Shown here piece by piece: positions 59,113 through 64,000 of a stretch of DNA of 64,000 nucleotides. Source of the DNA: Dreissena polymorpha. Its lineage: Eukaryota > Mollusca > Bivalvia > Myida > Dreissenidae. The stretch spans positions 19,057,299-19,121,298 of the forward strand of contig NC_068366.1 of NCBI RefSeq assembly GCF_020536995.1, given 5' to 3'. Below the pieces are notes generated by a model. The model saw only the letters and a list, made by a program, of their open reading frames with translations. It was not told where the DNA came from and did not search any database. Each line of letters begins with the position of its first letter. Positions within the stretch are counted from its first letter, which is position 1. A program made the position numbers and the translations under genes.

Positions 59113-61502
59113 TCATATGTTCACGACAGTATGCCCTGCCACCGTGCTGTTGGTAGTCTTGCTGATCACACGTTCCATGACCTCCTCCAGGCGGGTGGCT
59201 GCAGAAAGGTCACCTGACACCAGCAGTCGCCCGCTCATGTACGCCGACAGAGGCTTTAGGTTCCCTGTGAACATGCTCTGCATGTCAGACACTGAGAGCC
59301 CCAAGGTCACGTCTGGATTGTGTCCGGGGTCTGGTCCCACTCCAACGGATCCTTTACCTGAAATTAAATAAGCCTTGTTTTGTGAAAAAGGGTTTTATTG
59401 CATGTGCGTAAAGTGTCGTCCCAGATTAGCATGTGCAGTCTGCACAGGCTAACCACGGACAACACTTTTTGCTTACACTGGATTTTCTCTAAGCAGAGAC
59501 TTCCTTAAAACGAAAACAAGACATGTGTTCGTCAGAAACACAATGCCCCCTACTGCGCCGCTTTGAAATAAAATTTCTATTTATCATTTGGCAGGTATAG
59601 AAATCATTTCCCTTTAAAGCTTATTACTTCCCTTAGATTTTGTCCAATCCAACCGGGGTGTAGACAGTCAAAAATGACCAAGTCAGACATCACTGACAAC
59701 CAAGGGCTGTGGTTTATCAAAGAGATAAGAGCCAGAATTCATCATGTATCTATGGACATCATGTATCTATGGACATAAGTCCACAGGTATGTAATGAACC
59801 CTACCATTCACAAATTAGTACAGGAAAGAAATGATAATTATATCATTTAAAAAAAAAAATTGACAAATCAATCTTTGAGTAATAAATAATCAAAATAAAA
59901 AATCTGTTCAGTAACTGTGAAAAGAACTTATATTCTTGGTAAGGAAATATATAATCTGAAATTTATAATTATATAAATTACTTCCCTTGAAAATAATTGT
60001 CTCTAACAAATCTCTATTTTTAGTAGCAAATAATTAAAAGCCACTACTGTGACTGTAGATTCAAAATGTGCAGCTCCATGAGATACACATGCATGCCAAA
60101 TATCAAGTTGCTATGTTCAATATTGAATAATTATCACCCTTTAAAGCTTTTTACTTCCCTTGGATTTGTATTTTTGACCTTAGACCTTGAAGGATGACCT
60201 TGACCTTTTACCACGATGTGTTTGTCAGAAACACAATGCCGCCTACTGTGCCGCTTTGATTTATTTAACAAAAATATATAATTTGGCAGGTCAGATAATT
60301 ATGTCCATTTAAAGCTTATTACTTCCCTTGGATTTGTTTTTTCGACCCCGTGACCTAGTTTTTGACCCGGCATGACCCATATTCGAACTTGACCTAGATA
60401 TTGTCTAGATACAACTTCTGACCAAGTTTGGAAAAGATCATATGAAAACTATTTTAATTAGAGAGCGGACACGAAAAGTGTGACAGACAGACTGACAGAC
60501 AGACTTACAGACAGACGGACAGTGAGAAAACTATATACCCCCTTTTCTTTGAAAGGGGGCATAAAAACTATAAAAGCAGAAAGTGTCATTCCTGACACAG
60601 ATTGCACAGGCTAATCTGGGAAGACACTTTTCACACATGCATTAAGCCTTATTTTCTCTGAACTATGCTCAAATGGAGTTAATATGCAATTACTTTGTAA
60701 ATCGCTAAAATTTAATGTCATTATGTACTGTATGAAAATATCCACACTTTTAGAAGAGAGACAAGTCGTCAAATTTTGGCATATACATGTGAGTAGATGA
60801 TAGATTAGACTTATATTAGACTGCCAATTTTTTGTCAATTGACAAGTTGCTTGTTGTTGTAGAAAAAAGCTGAAATCACAAGTCAAAATTGAACCAGATT
60901 ACTAAGAGAAATCTCACTGTTGTTTTTCTTAACAAAAATAGTTTTAACTACAACAAGATGTCTTAGCCCTTTCCCACTCAGAAGCAAAGTGATAATGGAA
61001 ATGTGCAAACAATATAAAACCAGAACAGCCTGCGAGTAACTCGCAGTCTGTTCATGTTTTATGCTGTTTGCTGCTCATCAGTATCTAAGGGTTGAAAATT
61101 AAACCTTTTAAAGTTGAACCTAGTAAGAAAGGTCTTTAATAACATTTAACTATCTAAGGGACTATAAATGCGTAAAAATACATATTGAAGTGATAAAGGG
61201 ATAATTCAAGATACTTTTTTAACAAAGGTGGAGCTGAATCATAGCCCAACAATTACCGTGCTTTAGATCCAAGTAAAACACGCCCCCACTGCTCCCTGAC
61301 AGCTCAAACTGGTAGACTGCGTCCACACTCAGCACCAGAGACTCGCTGAGAACTCCCCTCACCAGGTCCACCAGAGTTGCCGGGGTAACAGTCGACGTGG
61401 AGACTGCCTCTTCACTACCCGTCCCAGCTGCCCCTGAGCCGTCACCCATCTCTATGGTGACCTGAGACTGGGAGGTGGGCACAGGGCCGCCAGGAGATGT
61501 TC
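59113..61502 (-). CDS. SCP2-domain protein, C-terminal two exons (STOML1/UNC-24-like)
   Basis: The exons on minus are 61502-61257 and 59357-59113. The intron is GT-AG (donor GTAATT, acceptor TTTCAG), phase 1, and the junction rebuilds a Gly codon in DLKHGKGSVGVGPDP. The first exon enters in phase 2 after an acceptor (ACATTTCAG), so the start lies to the right, outside or undetected. It reads a low-complexity linker (GDGSGAAGTGSEEAVSTST), then TPATLVDLVRGVLSESLVLS and YQFELSGSSGGVFYLDLKHG. The second gives LGLSVSDMQSMFTGNLKPLS, AYMSGRLLVSGDLSAATRLE and a TGA. This is a whole SCP2 sterol-carrier fold, which binds lipid. SCP2 at the C-terminus after a linker fits STOML1/UNC-24 (stomatin plus SCP2); HSDL2 or another SCP2 protein is possible because the partner domain is not visible. 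The intron holds E10 and four palindromic repeats. Confidence 0.8.
59390..59507 (+). mobile_element. Palindromic MITE family C, copy 1
   Basis: AAGTGTCGTCCCAGATTAGC then ATGTGCAG-TCTGCACAGGCTAACC-ACGGACAACACTT folds into a long hairpin. Flanks read TTATTGCATGTGCG and GGATTTTCTCTAAGCAGAGA. I associate this repeat with dreissenid mussels. Confidence 0.8.
59515..60563 (-). mobile_element. Element E10 (TATGCCCCC family) with duplicated 3' end
   Basis: On the minus strand the 5' end is TATGCCCCCTTTCAAAGAAA then AGGGGGTATATA (hairpin), followed by a GTCT microsatellite. The 3' end is hairpin TGTGTTTCTGACGAACACA then TGTCTTGTTTT. A second copy of the 3' block (CAGAAACACAATGCCGCCTA on +) lies internally near 60228, about 690 bp from the terminal one, so the element is a partial tandem of itself. 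The satellite core is poor. Confidence 0.65.
60575..60662 (-). mobile_element. Palindromic MITE family C, copy 2
   Basis: AAAGTGTCATTCCTGACACA, then TTGCACAGGCTAATCTGGGA and AGACACTTTTC, then ATGCATTAAGCC. It is the inverse orientation of copy 1 at 59390. Confidence 0.75.
60964..61097. mobile_element. Palindromic MITE family A, copy 2
   Basis: AGCCCTTTCCCACTCAGAAG at the left, centre AGCCTGCGAGTAACTCGCAG then TCTG, GCTCATCAGTATCTAAGGGT at the right. Same order as the copy at 51473. Confidence 0.85.
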
Positions 61503-61628
61503 CTGAAATGTAGAAACAATCGGCTTAATCCTTTACCACTAAGATATGCACTTTGACGCATTTGCAGTCCCTTAGAAAATCAAATTAAATTAATACCTTT
61601 TTTACTAGTTTCAATTATTTAAAGGCTT
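61503..61628. other. Intron flank of the SCP2-domain gene
   Basis: AT-rich; adjoins the acceptor of the exon ending at 61257. No further exon was found to its right in this window. Confidence 0.5.
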
Positions 61629-61764
61629 CATTTGCATCCCTAAGGTACTGATGAGCAGCAAACAGCATAAAACCTGAACAGACGGCGAGTTACTCCCAGG
61701 CTGTTCTGGTTGTATGCTGGTTGCATGTAGCCATTTGATTTTGCTTCTGAGTGGGGAAGGGTTA
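61629..61764. mobile_element. Palindromic MITE family A, copy 3 (inverse)
   Basis: ATCCCTAAGGTACTGATGAG, GCATAAAACCTGAACAGACG, GCGAGTTACTCCCAGGCTGT, then GCTTCTGAGTGGGGAAGGGT. It is the reverse complement of copies 1 and 2, with a damaged central palindrome. Confidence 0.85.
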
Positions 61765-62798
61765 ACATATACTCGGAACCGGTTAACTCGCAGGTCGAAC
61801 TTGCAATATTTCATTGGCGCCCTCTGAATTTTGTTTATAAACAAGCCTGCGTGACCTACGAGTCAATTCTGACAGAAAACATCACTCGCTGCCCATATGA
61901 ATCAACTTTTGGTAAATAAATCTTGTAAAACTCAGACTCTAACAATATTTGAATTTTTTAAGTTTTATTGTTTTAACAAAAAAAATCAGAGCTTGAGTAT
62001 CACTGTGATATTTATTTTATGTCTTAAATTCCATATATTTAATTTGTTATATACATTATTGATTGTTACTTTGAATGGTATGTCAGATCTTTGTTTATTC
62101 ATGTTTAAATGAATATTAGTGCAGTTTAACCTATTAATTGTGAATCTACCAGGTGAAAAAATACACAACAATGGCAGGCAGTAGTGTTGTTTTTGTTTCT
62201 ACTGCAGTTAATATTGAATGATTTTCGTCATAAAAAGGCAATTGTCCAATAAAGTTGAGTTTAGCATGATTGTCCTTTTAATCATTTATCTGATATATGA
62301 AGATGGTTTCTAGACGCAAGTGAAATTCCCTAAGTACCACGAGACTACCGTGTTGCAGGCAACTATCATATCATCACTGTGATTTTTTTTTTAGATTTTG
62401 CTTGGTAACCAAGGTGCTACCTTAAATATTTTCTGCTTGGTAGCGCAATATATTTTGCATGAGTTACATGATTATTATTTATAATTTTATATATTTTACA
62501 ATGAACTGTAATTTGATATATTATACAATGAACTGTAATTTTATATATTTTACAATGAACTGTAATTTTATAAATAATCCATCTGCTTTGAATGTATTTT
62601 GAAAGAAAAGCAATTATTGTTTCAAGAGCGTTTCAATGTAAAGATATCATGGAATGATACTCTCATGTGAAGAATATCATATTAGCATTAACTCAGATTA
62701 ATAAATGATACATTATTTGACTGTCACTATAGCTGTGGTTACACTTTTCAAATATAGAAACCTAAGGTTATTTTAATGGTTGTGCATTTTCTCCCTTA
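61765..62798. other. Spacer or intron, nothing recognised
   Basis: AT-rich. It holds three short direct repeats of TTATATATTTTACAATGAAC then TGTAATTT at 62485-62570. ORFs have no family resemblance. Confidence 0.55.
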
Positions 62799-63661
62799 TT
62801 GTGTATTAGTGCTGCAACAATATACCGGTATATCGGTATATATCGCAATACGCAAACTGCATATTGTATTGCGATACCATTTTCATCATACCGGTACGAA
62901 AATTTTACAAAAATTCATTCACATTTTGTCCAGAAAAGCCATCCGAAATAACGATATCAAGGTAAACAAAGCAAAGCGGTGTAAATAATTTTTTACGTAA
63001 AAAAAGCATTCTAAAAAGTTTATTATATGGAGTAGCGTTGTTACATGGGAGCATTCGTATTCTGCTTTTGAACAGATTATCGTTCAATTAATTGTGCACA
63101 ACTGTAAATGTTTCGTTCGATTCTGAATTGAGCATTTTTAATTTGGAATCCGAATTTCGGAAACAGGCTTCCAAATTTTAATGCTTACGCGACAATAAAA
63201 AAATAGCGTCAAATAAAAAGTGCTTTATCCTTTGTCTCAATAAAAAGCGCGCGAAAATCATGCAGACATGTAGAACATCGCATGGAAAGTATGGGTGTAT
63301 TTTGTGTTGTATAAAAACGGGAACATCACGTCAGGCGAATTACGCGTGTTCAGTGAAAACAAAAACGTCCCGGTTGGACGTTATTTCATCACATCTTTAA
63401 ATAGTAACAAATGACATAATGTTATTGATACTTAAGAAAATTTGCGAATGTTTGTGTTTCTTGTTATTCTTGAGCACATTTATAATAAATATTTACCAGA
63501 ATTTGCTTTAAAACTGGAATATACGGGATTATCGGGTAATTGGCGAGTTATAATTCTGGTACAAGTAAGCAATATATTGCGATATATTGCAATACGGGTT
63601 TTTGAACTGACAATATATTGCAATACGGTTTTTGGCGTATTGTTGCAGCACTATTGTGTAT
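62799..63661. mobile_element. hAT-type non-autonomous transposon with perfect 8-bp target duplication
   Basis: The element proper is 62807-63653 (847 bp). It starts TAGTGCTGCAACAATATACC and ends GGCGTATTGTTGCAGCACTA, inverted repeats of about 17 bp. TTGTGTAT flanks it at 62799-62806 and 63654-63661. The 8-bp duplication and the TAGTG-CACTA ends are those of the hAT superfamily. Subterminal regions repeat ATATTGCAATACGG and ATATCGCAATACG motifs. There is no transposase ORF; the ORF at 63442-63753 runs over the end and is chance. Confidence 0.9.
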
Positions 63662-64000
63662 GGTTAGTATTTTTATACTTTGCAATTCTCCTCATTGACA
63701 TTAGTACACCCATGAAATTTAATGTTGAATCTTGTATAGTATGTGAGATATAGCTCTAAAAAGTTACATCATACAAATACAGCAAAGAGCAATAACTCTT
63801 ACTTAAGAAAGTGTAGGTTTATGGTTCTTGAACATTGCACATCTCCTCATTGATATCTTTACACCCATTAAGTTTGATGTTGAAATCTTATATAGTTTCT
63901 TAGATATAACCCTGAAATGTTTGTGACAGACGGACGGACAAAGCATAAAATATATCCTTTTGGTGGCTGAAATTCTTTTAATCCTTCCAGACCTGAAAGA
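63662..64000. other. Window end, possible start of a further repeat
   Basis: CCTCATTGACATTAGTACAC at 63690 and CCTCATTGATATCTTTACAC at 63845, each followed by CCAT-AA-TTTGATGTTGAA, are two units about 155 bp apart. GACAGACGGACGGAC near 63928 is a microsatellite, and ACCTGAAAGA ends the window. This looks like another minus-strand element of the E-class cut by the window edge. Confidence 0.5.

Overview
The window is animal nuclear DNA: AT-rich, with spliced genes separated by long repeat-filled introns and spacers. It looks molluscan. The tandem repeats built on TGACCTTGACC, the tRNA-derived SINEs and the short palindromic repeats (an AAAGTGTCGTCCCAGATTAG-type hairpin and an AGCCTGCGAGTAACTCGCAG-type hairpin) are of kinds I associate with bivalves, Dreissena in particular. 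The species is an inference from memory, not a search result.

Five host genes and one host gene fragment can be read. (1) A rhodopsin-class peptide GPCR lies on + at about 6.8-8.0 kb, with its coding region in one exon. (2) Two four-exon stefin (type 1 cystatin) genes lie on - at 31956-34319 and 43000-46675. A third locus at 21816-21895 keeps only exon 3 and has a stop codon. (3) A complete five-exon M20 dipeptidase of PM20D2 type lies on + at 46943-53591, head-to-head with the second stefin gene across 267 bp. (4) The last two coding exons of an SCP2-domain protein, best match STOML1/UNC-24, lie on - at 59113-61502; its 5' part is beyond the window. (5) A lone FLYWCH-like zinc-finger exon may lie at 10.3-10.5 kb.

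Most of the rest is mobile or repetitive DNA. LINE pieces lie at 12.65-14.53, 19.57-21.48, 21.48-21.73 and 22.6-23.2 kb. A broken Penelope-like element lies at about 23.6-25.9 kb. Two SINEs are present, one with a perfect 10-bp target duplication. A hAT-type element at 62807-63653 has a perfect 8-bp target duplication. Several TIR or foldback MITEs are scattered through the window.

Two repeat classes stand out. The first is a set of about ten unrelated-looking elements with one shared plan: a 5' palindrome, a short GTCC/GTCT/GGCT-type microsatellite, tandem units of about 145-172 bp often carrying AGGTCA half-sites, and a 3' hairpin before CTTGTT or CTAG. I infer Helitron/Helentron-like non-autonomous elements. 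The second is a family of about 515 bp with five copies, in which a type-II tRNA-like core with A and B boxes sits inside DNA-transposon-like terminal inverted repeats.

The stefin introns act as a natural insertion record. Intron 2 of the second stefin gene holds one Helitron-like element, and the related fragment at 21.8-22.05 kb lacks it. The first 6.7 kb, 8.0-10.3 kb and 10.6-12.3 kb show no gene I can support.
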